Assembly: GCF_030816965.1 (NCBI RefSeq)
Contig: NZ_JAUSYQ010000002.1
Location: 6,562,001 to 6,626,000 of the forward strand
DNA from: Streptomyces canus
Lineage (GTDB): Bacteria; Actinomycetota; Actinomycetes; Streptomycetales; Streptomycetaceae
Reading direction: 5' to 3'
Length of the DNA stretch: 64,000 nucleotides
Below are positions 1-10,057 of the stretch, piece after piece; position 1 is the first letter of the stretch, and every line of letters starts with the position of its first letter. The position numbers and the translations under genes were made by a program. The notes beneath the pieces are model-generated. The model was given only the letters and a program-made list of their open reading frames with translations. It made no database searches and was not told the origin of the DNA.

Positions 1-1936
1 CCGGCCGGGTCGCGTACCGCACCGCGTTGGTGACGACCTCACTCACCAACAGCTCGACGGAGTCGGTGAGATCCTCCATGCCCCAGCGGGACAGCGCCCG
101 CCGCGCGAGGCGCCGCGCACGCCCCGGCGCCGCGTCCTCCGGCTCCAGGAACCAGTACGCCACATCACTGGGCGCGATCCCGTCGAAGCGGGCCGCGAGC
201 AACGCGATGTCGTCGTCCCGGTCACCCGGCCCGAGCATGTCGAGCACCTCGTCGCACAGCGCCTCCAGCGGCGGCGGATGATCCGGTCCGGTGAGCTGAG
301 CCGTCGCGGCGAGCTTCTCCCGCAACTGCTCTATGCCGGTCCACACGTCCCGCAGCCGGGACTCGACAAGCCCGTCGGTGTACAGCAACAGCGTTGCCCC
401 GGCCGGCGCGTCCAGCTCCACGGCCTCGAAGTCCACGCCCCCGACACCGATCGGCGCGCCCGGCGGCACCCGGAGCACCTCGGCACGGCCGCCCAGGTGC
501 AGCAGCACCGGTGGCGGATGACCGGCGTTGGCGATGGTGATGCGGTGCGACACCGGGTCGTACACGGCGTAGAGGCAGGTCGCCATACGGTCCGTACCGA
601 GCCGCTGCGCCTGCTCGTCGAGGTGGTGCAGCACCTCCTGCGGGGGCAGATCGAGCCCGGCCAGCGTCTGTGCCGTGGTCCGCAACTGACCCATGATCGC
701 CGCGGACGTCATGGAATGGCCCATCACGTCACCCACGACCAGGGCGACCCGGCTGCCCGGCAGCGGGATCGCGTCGTACCAGTCACCGCCCACCCGGGCC
801 GTCTCGGCGGCGGGCAGATAGCGCGACGCCAGCCGCACTCCCGTCGGCCGCGGGAGCGTCTCGGGCAGCATGGTGCGCTGCAGCTCGTCGGCGATGTACG
901 CCTCACGGCCGTAGAGGACCGCCTTGTCGATGCCCAGCGCGCTGTGCGTGGCGAGCTGGGCGGCGACGAGCAGGTCGTCCGGGTCGAAGGGGACGCGGTC
1001 GGGGCGGCGCAGGAACAGGGCGGCGCCGATGACCCGGCGCCGGCCGCGCAGCGGGGCCAGAATCGACCGCCGACCGGTCGGTACGGTGAACTCGCCGCCC
1101 TCGCCGAGCAGCTCGGGCAGCGCGGCGCGGGCCGCGGGCGTGTCCGTGAAGACCGGCCGCACCCCGCGCAGCACCTCGGCGAGCGCACTGCCCGGCTGCA
1201 CCTCGCACAGTTCGGTGCCGAGGGCGTCCAGCTCGGTCGGGTTCTCCGGCACCGGCACCGGCAGGATGCCGTCTTCCAGGTCCCGCTCCTGCTGTGGGAT
1301 CCGGTCACTGCGCCGCAGCCGGAGCACAAGAGGGCCGGTGGGCCGCTCGTCGCCGACGGGCAGCGGGTCGCGCAGATAGACGAGGATCGCATCCGAGAAG
1401 GTCGGCACGGTCGCCCGGCACAGACCCATCACGATCTCGTCCAGGTCGATGCCGCGGGCGATCCGGCGGGTCGCCGCGCCCACGAAGCGCAGCCGGTCGC
1501 CGTCCCGCCGCATGGGCGTGGGCCGGCCGGGGACCGCGCCGTGTCCGGTACGGCGCTCCTCGCCGCCCACGCCGCTCTGGGGCCGGTCCTCCTCGGCGCC
1601 CGGCTGGACCGGGACGCCTTCGGACACCGGCCGCGGGCGATGCGTGTCCTGCTCGGCGGCGGCCGGCTGGGAGTGCTCGGGGCCGGTAGCGGCCGGGTTC
1701 ATGCCCATGTCCTTGTTGTTACCGGTCGTACCGGTCCTGCCGGTCGTGCTGCTGCCCTGGACGACGGGTGCCGCGTCCGGCGTGGGGTCACCGGAGCGGG
1801 CCTGGACGGGTAAAGCCGTCGGCGCCTCGACGCCCTGGGCGGACGGTGGCGCCGGGGAACGCAGGAGCGCCCCGCGGGGGTCCGTGGGGTCGACGCCCGG
1901 CTGGGGGCGTTCGAAGGAGGTCGGGTGCTCCGTCAC
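1..1936 (-). CDS. SpoIIE-family PP2C phosphatase with GAF and HATPase domains, C-terminus cut by window edge
   Basis: The minus-strand frame is open from a GTG at 1936-1934 to the left edge, so the 3' end is missing (about 645 residues visible). After a low-complexity N-terminus (about 1-100) comes a GAF-like sensor (about 170-350), a SpoIIE/PP2C phosphatase domain (about 365-560; metal-binding GGDWYD near residue 382, GDVMGH, ANAGHPPP, YTDGLVE) and the start of a GHKL/HATPase_c anti-sigma-type kinase domain (SEVVTNAVRYA at the edge). Such proteins dephosphorylate anti-sigma-factor antagonists and may phosphorylate them through the HATPase module, so partner switching in sigma control is the likely role; the actual partner is unknown. 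GTG was chosen because it opens the conserved-looking TEHPTSFERP N-terminus with a GGACGG sequence 12-17 bases upstream and an in-frame stop about 100 bases before it. In-frame ATG codons at 1708 and 1702 are alternatives. The 295 bases up to the next gene hold only its promoter region. Confidence 0.85.
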   Translation of the reverse strand, partial: MTEHPTSFERPQPGVDPTDPRGALLRSPAPPSAQGVEAPTALPVQARSGDPTPDAAPVVQGSSTTGRTGTTGNNKDMGMNPAATGPEHSQPAAAEQDTHRPRPVSEGVPVQPGAEEDRPQSGVGGEERRTGHGAVPGRPTPMRRDGDRLRFVGAATRRIARGIDLDEIVMGLCRATVPTFSDAILVYLRDPLPVGDERPTGPLVLRLRRSDRIPQQERDLEDGILPVPVPENPTELDALGTELCEVQPGSALAEVLRGVRPVFTDTPAARAALPELLGEGGEFTVPTGRRSILAPLRGRRRVIGAALFLRRPDRVPFDPDDLLVAAQLATHSALGIDKAVLYGREAYIADELQRTMLPETLPRPTGVRLASRYLPAAETARVGGDWYDAIPLPGSRVALVVGDVMGHSMTSAAIMGQLRTTAQTLAGLDLPPQEVLHHLDEQAQRLGTDRMATCLYAVYDPVSHRITIANAGHPPPVLLHLGGRAEVLRVPPGAPIGVGGVDFEAVELDAPAGATLLLYTDGLVESRLRDVWTGIEQLREKLAATAQLTGPDHPPPLEALCDEVLDMLGPGDRDDDIALLAARFDGIAPSDVAYWFLEPEDAAPGRARRLARRALSRWGMEDLTDSVELLVSEVVTNAVRYATRP

Positions 1937-2231
1937 GCGTGTCGAATCCGTCCGTCCGGGGCTGCACGCCGTACGCGCAGTTGGTCCCGCCGAAATCCCG
2001 ATACCCGGAATGCGTGTCCCAGGAACGGAATTCCCGCGTGGTCAGGGGCTGTTCCTGCGTTTTTGGTCAAGCTTTCGCGGCCCGTACCGGTGTTGCCCTC
2101 ATTCCCCACGCTCACGTCCTGCCGCCCCTCGGTGACGATCGGTCAAGCCAAGTGCCCGCTCCGGTAGTTGCCGCTGCGCTCTCTTGCGGAGGACGATCCT
2201 ACGTTTGCAGCCCCGGGGCGCATCAAGGGTC

Positions 2232-2924
2232 TCATGAGGACAAGTGCGCGGGCATACGGTCCCAGTCTTCCGGAAGAAGCGGCACAGTCCAGGACGGATC
2301 GGGCCGCCAGTCGGGCCAGCCGTCCGAGAACGGCGGGCCCCAGGCGCGGATCACCTCCACCGCGGACCGCCCGGCCTCCCTGACCTGTTCGGCCTGGTCC
2401 GGGCCCATCAGCCCGTCCTGCTGGGCCTGCGCGAACTCGTCCTCGTCCCGCCACTGCCAACCACGGTCCGGATCCACGGTGATGTCCAGGAAGTGGTCCT
2501 CGGAGTCCACACCCCCGGCCCACCGAGCCAGCGGCTCCTCGAGGTTCACATACCAGTTCTTGAACCGCCAGCCCGGCTCCCAGAACAGCCACACCGACCA
2601 CGGCAGTCCCGGCCGCGCCAGCTTCAGCACCCCGGTGCCGAACCAGCGGTCCCGCTGCACGGAACGCGGCTTGGTGTAACGCGACTCCAACGGCTCGGCA
2701 TGCACCGCGGTGCCGTCGGCCAGCACCGGCTTCACACACTCGGTGCCCGGTGCCAGCCACACGGCGAGCAGGTCCTCGTCGTCGCGTACGACGGTGACCG
2801 GGCGGGCGATGTGGACGTGCGTGCCGGCGTTCTCCCGGTAGCGCCACAGGATCTGACTCCCGGGCTCCCAGAAGTGCGCCGACGTACCCGCTTCCACCGC
2901 TCTCACCGCTCCACCGTCTGCCAT
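2232..2924 (-). CDS. DUF402 domain protein
   Basis: 230-residue soluble protein with the DUF402 (FomD-like) fold signature: W-R-Y-R-E near the N-terminus, an FGTGVLKLARPGLPWSVWLFWEPGW core and the acidic DHFLDITVDPD motif followed by WRDEDEFAQA. Members of this family are predicted phosphatases or nucleotidyl hydrolases (FomD acts on cytidylyl intermediates in fosfomycin synthesis), but actinobacterial copies near fumarase genes have no proven substrate. The ATG at 2924 lies only about 8 bases downstream of a TAATAT hexamer resembling a -10 box, so the message may be leaderless or nearly so; no good Shine-Dalgarno is visible. It is followed by the SpoIIE gene on the same strand and preceded by fumC, 72 bases away. 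Confidence 0.8.
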   Translation of the reverse strand: MADGGAVRAVEAGTSAHFWEPGSQILWRYRENAGTHVHIARPVTVVRDDEDLLAVWLAPGTECVKPVLADGTAVHAEPLESRYTKPRSVQRDRWFGTGVLKLARPGLPWSVWLFWEPGWRFKNWYVNLEEPLARWAGGVDSEDHFLDITVDPDRGWQWRDEDEFAQAQQDGLMGPDQAEQVREAGRSAVEVIRAWGPPFSDGWPDWRPDPSWTVPLLPEDWDRMPAHLSS

Positions 2925-2996
2925 GACCAGATATTAGGTGCCGTAGGCATACGACGCTGCGGTGCGCGTCACGGTTCACCCCGGGGCGGGGAAAGG

Positions 2997-4382
2997 TTAC
3001 GGCCGTGTCATCCGCAGGACATCCAGCGCCTCGTCGAGCTGCTCCTCCGTGAGATCGCCGCGTTCGACATAGCCGCTCTCCAGCACGACCTGGCGGATCG
3101 TCTTCAGCTCCGCGAGGGCCTTCTTGGCGACCTTCGCGGCCTCCTCGTACCCGATGTACTTGTTGAGCGGGGTGACCACGGAGGGCGAGGACTCGGCGTA
3201 CTCCCGGGCGCGTTCGCGGTGCGCGACGATCCCGTCGACGGTCCGGTCGGCCAGCAGCCGGGACACGTTGGCGAGCAGCCGGACCGACTCCAGGACGTTC
3301 TTGGCGATGACCGGCAGCATGACGTTGAGCTCGAAGTTGCCGGCCGCACCGGCGGTGGCGACGGTCGCGTCGTTCCCGACGACCTGGGCGGCGACCATGA
3401 GGACGGCCTCCGGGATCACGGGGTTGACCTTGCCGGGCATGATCGACGAGCCGGGCTGGAGGTCGGGCAGGGAGATCTCCGCGAGCCCGGTCCTGGGCCC
3501 GGAGGACATCCACCGCAGATCATTCGCGATCTTCGTCAGACCGACAGCGATGGTCCTGAGCTGTCCACTGGTCTCGACGATCCCGTCCCGGGCGCCCTGC
3601 GCCTCGAAGTGGTCCCGCGCCTCGGTGAGCGGCAGCCCGGTGGTGCGGGCGACCTCCTCGATGACAGCGGCGGGGAAACCGGGCGGGGTGTTGATGCCGG
3701 TACCGACCGCGGTGCCGCCCAACGGCAGTTCGGCGAGCCGGGGAAGAGAGGCCTGCAGCCGCTCGATGCCGTACCGCACCTGTGCCGTGTACCCCCCGAA
3801 CTCCTGCCCCAGGGTCACCGGGGTCGCGTCCATCAGATGGGTCCGCCCGGACTTGACGACATCGGCGAACTCCTCGGACTTGCGGGCGAGGGCCGTGGCG
3901 AGATGGTCGAGGGCGGGGATCAGATCCCGGGTGACGGCGGCGGTGGCGGCGATGTGGATGGAGGAGGGGAAGACGTCGTTGGACGACTGGGAGGCGTTGA
4001 CGTGGTCGTTGGGGTGCACGTCACGGCCGAGCCGCTCCGTCGCCAGCGTCGCGATGACCTCGTTGGTGTTCATGTTGGACGAGGTGCCGGAGCCGGTCTG
4101 GAACACGTCCACCGGGAAGTGCTCGTCCCACTGCCCCTCGGCGACTTCGGCCGCCGCCTCCTGGATCGCGTCGGCGATGTCCTTGTCGAGCACACCGAGA
4201 CCGGCGTTCACCTTCGCCGCGGCGCCCTTGATGCGCGCCAGCGCCTCGATGTGGGCGCGTTCGATGCGCTGCCCCGAGATCGGGAAGTTCTCCACGGCCC
4301 GCTGCGTCTGCGCCCGCCACTTGGCGTCGACGGGGACCCGGACCTCGCCCATGGAATCGTGCTCGATGCGGTATTCGCTCAT
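2997..4382 (-). CDS. fumC: class II fumarate hydratase
   Basis: 461-residue class II (iron-independent) fumarase, hydrating fumarate to L-malate in the TCA cycle as a cytosolic homotetramer. Visible family motifs: [14 protein letters not shown] and [13 protein letters not shown] in the N-terminal half, [17 protein letters not shown] (the active-site histidine region) and the superfamily signature [10 protein letters not shown], which carries the mobile catalytic serine. Length matches E. coli FumC (467). I place the start at ATG 4382 ([12 protein letters not shown]) because homology begins there; the frame remains open 30 residues further to 4472 without recognisable content, and neither start has a strong ribosome binding site. 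A class I fumarase lies 2.4 kb away but is frameshifted here, so this may be the only functional fumarase of the neighbourhood. Confidence 0.95.
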   Translation of the reverse strand: MSEYRIEHDSMGEVRVPVDAKWRAQTQRAVENFPISGQRIERAHIEALARIKGAAAKVNAGLGVLDKDIADAIQEAAAEVAEGQWDEHFPVDVFQTGSGTSSNMNTNEVIATLATERLGRDVHPNDHVNASQSSNDVFPSSIHIAATAAVTRDLIPALDHLATALARKSEEFADVVKSGRTHLMDATPVTLGQEFGGYTAQVRYGIERLQASLPRLAELPLGGTAVGTGINTPPGFPAAVIEEVARTTGLPLTEARDHFEAQGARDGIVETSGQLRTIAVGLTKIANDLRWMSSGPRTGLAEISLPDLQPGSSIMPGKVNPVIPEAVLMVAAQVVGNDATVATAGAAGNFELNVMLPVIAKNVLESVRLLANVSRLLADRTVDGIVAHRERAREYAESSPSVVTPLNKYIGYEEAAKVAKKALAELKTIRQVVLESGYVERGDLTEEQLDEALDVLRMTRP

Positions 4383-4451
4383 GTTCAGTACAGCGAACGG
4401 GACGCCGGGGATGTTCCGGACGGTGGGCTGCCCGGGTGCCGTTTGCCGTGT

Positions 4452-4875
4452 GATCCAGGTCATGACTTCCACGCCTTCGTGGCCGCCCGGTCGGCCGTGC
4501 TGTTCCGGGGCGCGCTCGTCCTGACTGGAACCGGGACGGCGCCGAGGACTGCTCCTGGAGGCCCTGGAGGCCCTGGAGGGCCTGCCGCAAGTGGCGCACG
4601 ATCTCCGGCAAGGACGCCCGGGACGCCTACGTGCGGCGGATCATGGTGCCCCTTCCGCCGTTCGGTCCAGCAGGCGGACGGCCCCGACCGGGCCGCCCCG
4701 GCGACGAGCACGGACAGCTCGACAGTAGGGCCGGTTGGTGTGCGCGCCGCAGCAACTGCCCATGCGGACGCGGACGGTCGTGGTGCTGCGGGACAGACAG
4801 AAGGAATCCGATGTCCTAGTACGACGAGGCACGGCCTTCCGGCTGCACACCCTTCGAAGAAGAACTGACGAATGC
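4452..4875 (+). pseudogene. decayed SigE-family ECF sigma factor
   Basis: Pieces of an ECF sigma factor of the streptomycete SigE family can be read in order across frames. [21 protein letters not shown] (from 4467) is the start of region 2. Near 4528 one base appears lost and the frame shifts to NRDGAED, then [22 protein letters not shown] (to about 4648), the end of region 2. Around 4740-4800, LPMRTRTVVVLR matches the start of region 4. Between them no frame gives a convincing linker. A 9-base unit, CTGGAGGCC, is repeated three times in a row at 4555-4581 inside region 2, so a small slippage expansion is part of the damage. No start codon with a ribosome binding site is left. It reads into the next decayed gene, as intact sigma genes of this type often do with a membrane or secreted partner. 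Assignment rests on residue patterns, not a search. Confidence 0.6.
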
Positions 4876-4876
4876 C

Positions 4877-5274
4877 ATGAACCGATTCGCGGACTCCGCC
4901 GAGACCCGGAGTTCGACGTGCCGCAGATCCTGCGCCGCACCTGTCGCCGCCGGACCGTCGCCGCCGCCGTCGTCGCCACCGCCCTCACGCGGCGGGCAGG
5001 GGTCGGTCCTGGCCACCTCGGTCGCGAGCAACAGCAGCGGTTCGCCCTCGACGGCCACCGGCACGGCCACCAGGAGCGACGCCACCACCCTGCTGTACGA
5101 CGAGAACCCGAACGTCCCGGCCGATATGGCGGACCGGCCCCTGGACTGCGCCAAGTCGTACCTGGAGAAGGCCACCAGGGACTGCAAGCCGGGCTCGGTG
5201 ATCGGGGTGTCCCGCGCGCCCCGAAGATCGTCCACAACGGCGACCCGGTCAGCCTCGTCGTCCGCGCAGGCTGA
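4877..5274 (+). pseudogene. decayed partner gene of the sigma remnant, probably membrane or secreted
   Basis: Begins at ATG 4877 (MNRFADSAE). A single-base loss near 4906 shifts the frame so that PEFDVPQILRR, then RRRTVAAAVVATALT (a signal-anchor-like stretch after arginines), continue in another frame. A second shift near 5000 returns to a frame reading a Ser/Thr-rich linker and LLYDENPNVPADMADRPLD, then CAKSYLEKATRDCKPGSVIG. A third near 5215 is needed to reach PKIVHNGDPVSLVVRAG and a stop at 5274. The reconstructed order (short cytosolic head, transmembrane segment, extracytoplasmic domain with two cysteines) resembles small membrane proteins found directly after SigE-family sigma genes, but I do not recognise the outer domain. 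The next 290 bases, up to the acyltransferase, show no gene. Confidence 0.45.
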
Positions 5275-5514
5275 ACCGACCTCTGAACGACGCCCGCCCT
5301 GCGCCCATCAGTGCCCCGCGCAGGCCCAGGCGGGACGCGGACGTGGCGCCGCGAGGCACCCTCGGTGTTCCCGTTCGGCCACCGATTCGAGCGCCAGGAG
5401 GATGGTATTCCGATTTGGCGTGTCGCGGGCACTTCATCACACTTCGGGGAAACCTCGCCCAGGGCGGTCGATAACAGACGAAAACGGGAAATCGAGGCTA
5501 AAGTGACCATCGCC

Positions 5515-5529
5515 CTCGCGTATTGCGAG
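5515..5529. promoter_or_regulatory. small inverted repeat upstream of the acyltransferase
   Basis: CTCGC-gtatt-GCGAG, a perfect 5-bp inverted repeat 37 bases before the acyltransferase start, inside a stretch (about 5400-5566) that is clearly less GC-rich than the surroundings. It could be an operator or part of the 5' leader; nothing else supports a function. Confidence 0.25.
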
Positions 5530-5566
5530 AGCATCAAGTCCTTTTCTTCCGAGGGGTATCCCGTTG

Positions 5567-6709
5567 ATGCCGGTCAAGAACTACCGGACACTTCACGGCA
5601 TTCGTGGTGTCGCGGCCCTGTGCATTGTAGCCGTGCATTCCCCACGACTGTTCGGGGTGATGCCGGAATTCTTGGGTTTGGCTGTCGATCTCTTCTTCGT
5701 ACTCAGTGGCTTTGTGCTTGCTCATGCCTATGAGGATCGTTTCCGTCAGGGGATGACCCCTCTGACGTTCCTTCGTCAGCGCTGGGTGCGACTGTGTCCG
5801 CTGTACGCCGTGGGGCTCCTCCTGGGGATCGTCCGCCAGGCGATGTGGCTGTACGACTCACCCACGGTGGCGTGGACCTGGAGCGATCTGCTCATTGCGC
5901 TTCCGTTTGCCGTGTTCATGCTGCCGGCACCGCTGTCGCCTGCCTTTCCCTTCAATGCCCCGATGTGGTCGATCTTCTTCGAACTCCTGGCGAATCTGGT
6001 GTGGGCGGTTTTCTGGCGCCCGCTTCAGTCCGTCAAAGTCCTCGCAGGCGCGGTTGTGGTGTGCGGCGGATTCTATTCATGGGCGCTGATGTACTGGGAA
6101 ACCCCTGGCCTGGGTGTGGCGTGGGTCAACTTTCCCGGAGGGCTCGCCCGGGTGGGTTACTCCTTCGCCGTCGGCCTATTGATCTACCGCCTGCGGGACA
6201 AGGTGCGTACGCCCCGGATTCCGCCGCTGGTCTTGATGGGCGTACTGCCTGTGATGGCGTTCTTCAGGCCTGGCCTGATCGGGGCGCTCCTGTCTGTGCT
6301 GTTCGTGTTCCCGCTTGTCGTCCTGCTTGGTGCGAGGAGCGAGCCACGATCCGGCACCCAACGCGTGTACGAATCGCTGGGCAAGGCGTCCTACTGCGTG
6401 TATGTGCTGCATCACCCGCTGGCAGTCCTTCTTTACGCTGTCGTCCTGCAAGTCTCCGGACAGCGGTTGGAATCATTTGCCCCGTGGGGCGGATTCGTGT
6501 TCATGGCCATGCTGGTGACAGGGGGCCTTGTCCTGACCGATAAGTACGAGACGCCGGCACGACGGTGGCTGACGCGCCGCCCGAAGGTGAAGGGTAGGGA
6601 GCCCCTGCCTGCTCCGGGTCACGTCGCCCTGCCAGGAGGGCGCGCGGCAGAGGACGATGGTGTCGCCGACTCGGCGCCGCACGGAGCGCGGCCCCACCCG
6701 GGCCCGTAA
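5567..6709 (+). CDS. acyltransferase 3 family integral membrane protein
   Basis: 380-residue polytopic membrane protein of the acyltransferase 3 (OafA/NodX-like) family, which transfers acyl groups to extracytoplasmic sugars, peptidoglycan or small molecules. Family hallmarks: RTLHGIRGVAALCIVAVHS at the N-terminus with the conserved histidine, then LAVDLFFVLSGFVLAHAYEDRF, then FLRQRWVRLCPLYAVGLLLG, followed by about ten hydrophobic segments and the late YCVYVLHHPLAVLL helix. ATG 5567 follows GAGGGG by about ten bases; a TTG immediately before it (5564) is an alternative. The gene uses many more A/T-ending codons than its neighbours, lies between pseudogenes and a damaged fumarase, and has no related biosynthesis gene next to it, so it looks like a later arrival. 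The C-terminal 40 residues are low-complexity and reach into the shared terminator region. Confidence 0.85.
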   Translation: MPVKNYRTLHGIRGVAALCIVAVHSPRLFGVMPEFLGLAVDLFFVLSGFVLAHAYEDRFRQGMTPLTFLRQRWVRLCPLYAVGLLLGIVRQAMWLYDSPTVAWTWSDLLIALPFAVFMLPAPLSPAFPFNAPMWSIFFELLANLVWAVFWRPLQSVKVLAGAVVVCGGFYSWALMYWETPGLGVAWVNFPGGLARVGYSFAVGLLIYRLRDKVRTPRIPPLVLMGVLPVMAFFRPGLIGALLSVLFVFPLVVLLGARSEPRSGTQRVYESLGKASYCVYVLHHPLAVLLYAVVLQVSGQRLESFAPWGGFVFMAMLVTGGLVLTDKYETPARRWLTRRPKVKGREPLPAPGHVALPGGRAAEDDGVADSAPHGARPHPGP

Positions 6710-6746
6710 GGGCCGCTCCTGGTTCATGAGTACACGAGGGCACGAC

Positions 6747-6773
6747 AGAGCCCCTGGGCTCGCCAGGGGCTCT
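6747..6773. terminator. bidirectional hairpin between convergent acyltransferase and fumarase
   Basis: Perfect 11-bp stem AGAGCCCCTGG / CCAGGGGCTCT with a 5-base loop (GCTCG), located between the two convergent 3' ends; no U-tract, as is usual in Streptomyces. Confidence 0.8.
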
Positions 6774-6805
6774 CTACGGGTGTCGCTATGGGTTTCGCCG
6801 CCGGG

Positions 6806-8474
<1,669 letters not shown>

Positions 8475-8640
8475 CTCAGCCCATTCCTCACTCGAAAGAC
8501 GGCCACCCACCTCCGTTGGCGGGCCTCACCAGCGTAGAACCTGTCCAGGGGCGGGAGCTTGTGAGGTAAGGCTCAGTCGGTTCGCCGAGAGTTGCCCACA
8601 GGTCTAGTCGCGATCTATCGCGTTTCGGTACGCTGCTGCC

Positions 8641-9357
8641 GTGGACCTTCAGAAGCCCGACCTTCAGAAACACGCGGACCCCGCACACGCGGTGGCCGAC
8701 CTGCGTGCCTCGGACGCCGACCGCGACCGTATCGCCGACATCCTGCGCGAGGCCCTCGCCGAGGGCCGCCTCACCGCGGACGAGCACGCGGAGCGGGTCG
8801 AGGGGGTGCTGAGCGCCAAGACGGTGGGCGAGCTGGAGGTCTTCATACGGGACCTGCCGGCGGCTCACGAGCGCCGTGCCGCCCCGGCCTGGACCCCGGC
8901 CCCGAACCGCCCGACCGACGCGATACCCCACGACCCGGACGACAACGTGGTGGCGGTCCTGAGTGCCGCCGTCCGCAAGGGCCGCTGGCGCGCGGGCCGT
9001 CGTATCCACGCCTACGCGATCTTCGGCAGCGTGGAGATCGACCTCAGTGAGGCGATCTTCGAGTACCGCCAGGTCGTGATCAAGGCGTTCTCGCTCTGCG
9101 GCAGCGTCGAGGTGCGCGTCCCCGAGAACATCTCGCTGCGCGGCACGGGAGTCGGTGTCCTCGGCGACTTCCAGGTGGACACGCTCGACTCGGCCGAGCA
9201 GGACGCGCCCGTGGTGTACGTCGACGGCTGGGCGGTCCTCGGCAGTGTCGACGCGAAGCCGAAGCGGGGCAGGCTCGTCGCGGACATCCTCGACCGGGTT
9301 CAGCGCGCGGTCGATCGCAAGGTCGACAAGAGTTTGCGCAAACACCCGGATCATTGA
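8641..9357 (+). CDS. DUF1707 plus LiaF-C-terminal-like domain protein
   Basis: 238 residues, GTG start at 8641. Residues about 18-72 form a DUF1707 (SHOCT-like) module: RASDADRDRIADILREALAEGRLTADEHAERVEGVLSAKT. After a Pro-rich linker, residues about 100-210 resemble the C-terminal beta-helical domain of LiaF and cell-wall-active-antibiotic response proteins (repeated FGSVEIDL, CGSVEVRVPE, VLGDF, VLGSVDAK turns). No membrane segment is present, so it is cytosolic or peripheral. Proteins with this pair of domains are common in actinobacteria and are suspected of envelope-stress signalling, but no biochemical role is established. It reads toward the downstream Wbl gene, 174 bases away; no terminator is visible between them. 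Confidence 0.8.
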   Translation: MDLQKPDLQKHADPAHAVADLRASDADRDRIADILREALAEGRLTADEHAERVEGVLSAKTVGELEVFIRDLPAAHERRAAPAWTPAPNRPTDAIPHDPDDNVVAVLSAAVRKGRWRAGRRIHAYAIFGSVEIDLSEAIFEYRQVVIKAFSLCGSVEVRVPENISLRGTGVGVLGDFQVDTLDSAEQDAPVVYVDGWAVLGSVDAKPKRGRLVADILDRVQRAVDRKVDKSLRKHPDH

Positions 9358-9531
9358 CGGGTGTGAATCCGGACGCGTCCAAGGCGAACGGATCCGCCCG
9401 TGGTGGGCTCCCGGAAGCGCACGCGACCGCCCGCGATCCAGCGGTTCGGGACTCAGTGCATAGGCGCGCGCACAGCGGGTAGGGCTTGCTGCATCGTCTC
9501 TCGCTCGCGAAGCCGTCGTCAGGAGTAGACC

Positions 9532-9906
9532 GTGCTGCAACCGCCGCATTCGTCCCTGCAGGTAGCTGCCGTTCCGGCCCAGCGGGTGCCAGTGCGGGAC
9601 AGGGACCAAGACGCTCCATGGCACACCGAGGCGGTGTGCCGGCGCGACGAGGCCGGCCTGTTCTTCGCCCCGTCCAAGGAACCCACCGCCGCCAGGCTCT
9701 CCCGCGAGGAGGCCGCGAAGCGCGTCTGCGCCCGCTGTCCCGTCATGGTCGAGTGCCGCGAACACGCTCTGCTCCAACCCGAGCCCTACGGCGTCTGGGG
9801 CGGCCTCACCGCAGCGGAACGCCGGGTGGTCCTGGCCCGCAGGCGCCGCCGCGACCTGGAACTGCAGAAGGCGGCGAGGGCGGCGCGCATAGCCCAGGCG
9901 GGCTGA
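9532..9906 (+). CDS. WhiB-like (Wbl) Fe-S transcription factor
   Basis: 124-residue Wbl protein with the four cysteine ligands of the [4Fe-4S] cluster at C36, C66, C69 and C75 (C-X29-C-X2-C-X5-C), the GVWGG turn at 87-91 and an Arg-rich C-terminal segment (RRVVLARRRRRD) expected to contact DNA. Wbl proteins bind the primary sigma factor and adjust developmental or redox-responsive promoters. GTG 9532 is supported by AGGAG at 9521-9525. Position next to glpX matches the S. coelicolor gene I recall as wblI, but I assign no symbol. The 30-residue N-terminal extension is variable in the family. Confidence 0.93.
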   Translation: MLQPPHSSLQVAAVPAQRVPVRDRDQDAPWHTEAVCRRDEAGLFFAPSKEPTAARLSREEAAKRVCARCPVMVECREHALLQPEPYGVWGGLTAAERRVVLARRRRRDLELQKAARAARIAQAG

Positions 9907-9921
9907 GGACAAGGACAAGAG

Positions 9922-9957
9922 GAGAAGGCGCCCCCTCCGCACTGGGGGCGCCTTCTC
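9922..9957. terminator. strong hairpin after the Wbl gene
   Basis: Perfect 14-bp stem, GAGAAGGCGCCCCC with its reverse complement, around an 8-base loop, starting 16 bases after the Wbl stop. It faces convergent glpX and can serve both strands. Confidence 0.85.
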
Positions 9958-9981
9958 GCGAGGGGCGACCGGACTCCCTCA

Positions 9982-10026
9982 GCGGCGCGGGGAACTGCGC
10001 GAGAAGCCCCGCGCAGCCGCACCCGC
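9982..10026. repeat. streptomycete GGCGCGGGGAACTGCGCGA-type dispersed element
   Basis: The plus strand reads GGCGCGGGGAACTGCGCGAG followed by AAGCCCCGCGCAGCCGCACC. This GC-rich imperfect dyad recurs in intergenic and 3' regions of many Streptomyces genomes. Here it sits between the convergent Wbl and glpX genes, beside a normal terminator. The assignment is from memory of the motif. Confidence 0.6.
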
Positions 10027-10057
10027 CGATGCTCCGAAGCCCGCGAGCTGTGGGGCG

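Noticed and set aside
278..1813. 511-codon plus-strand open frame over the SpoIIE gene
   Set aside because: Antisense shadow: His/Arg/Gly-rich composition, while the minus-strand frame shows complete GAF, PP2C and HATPase motifs.
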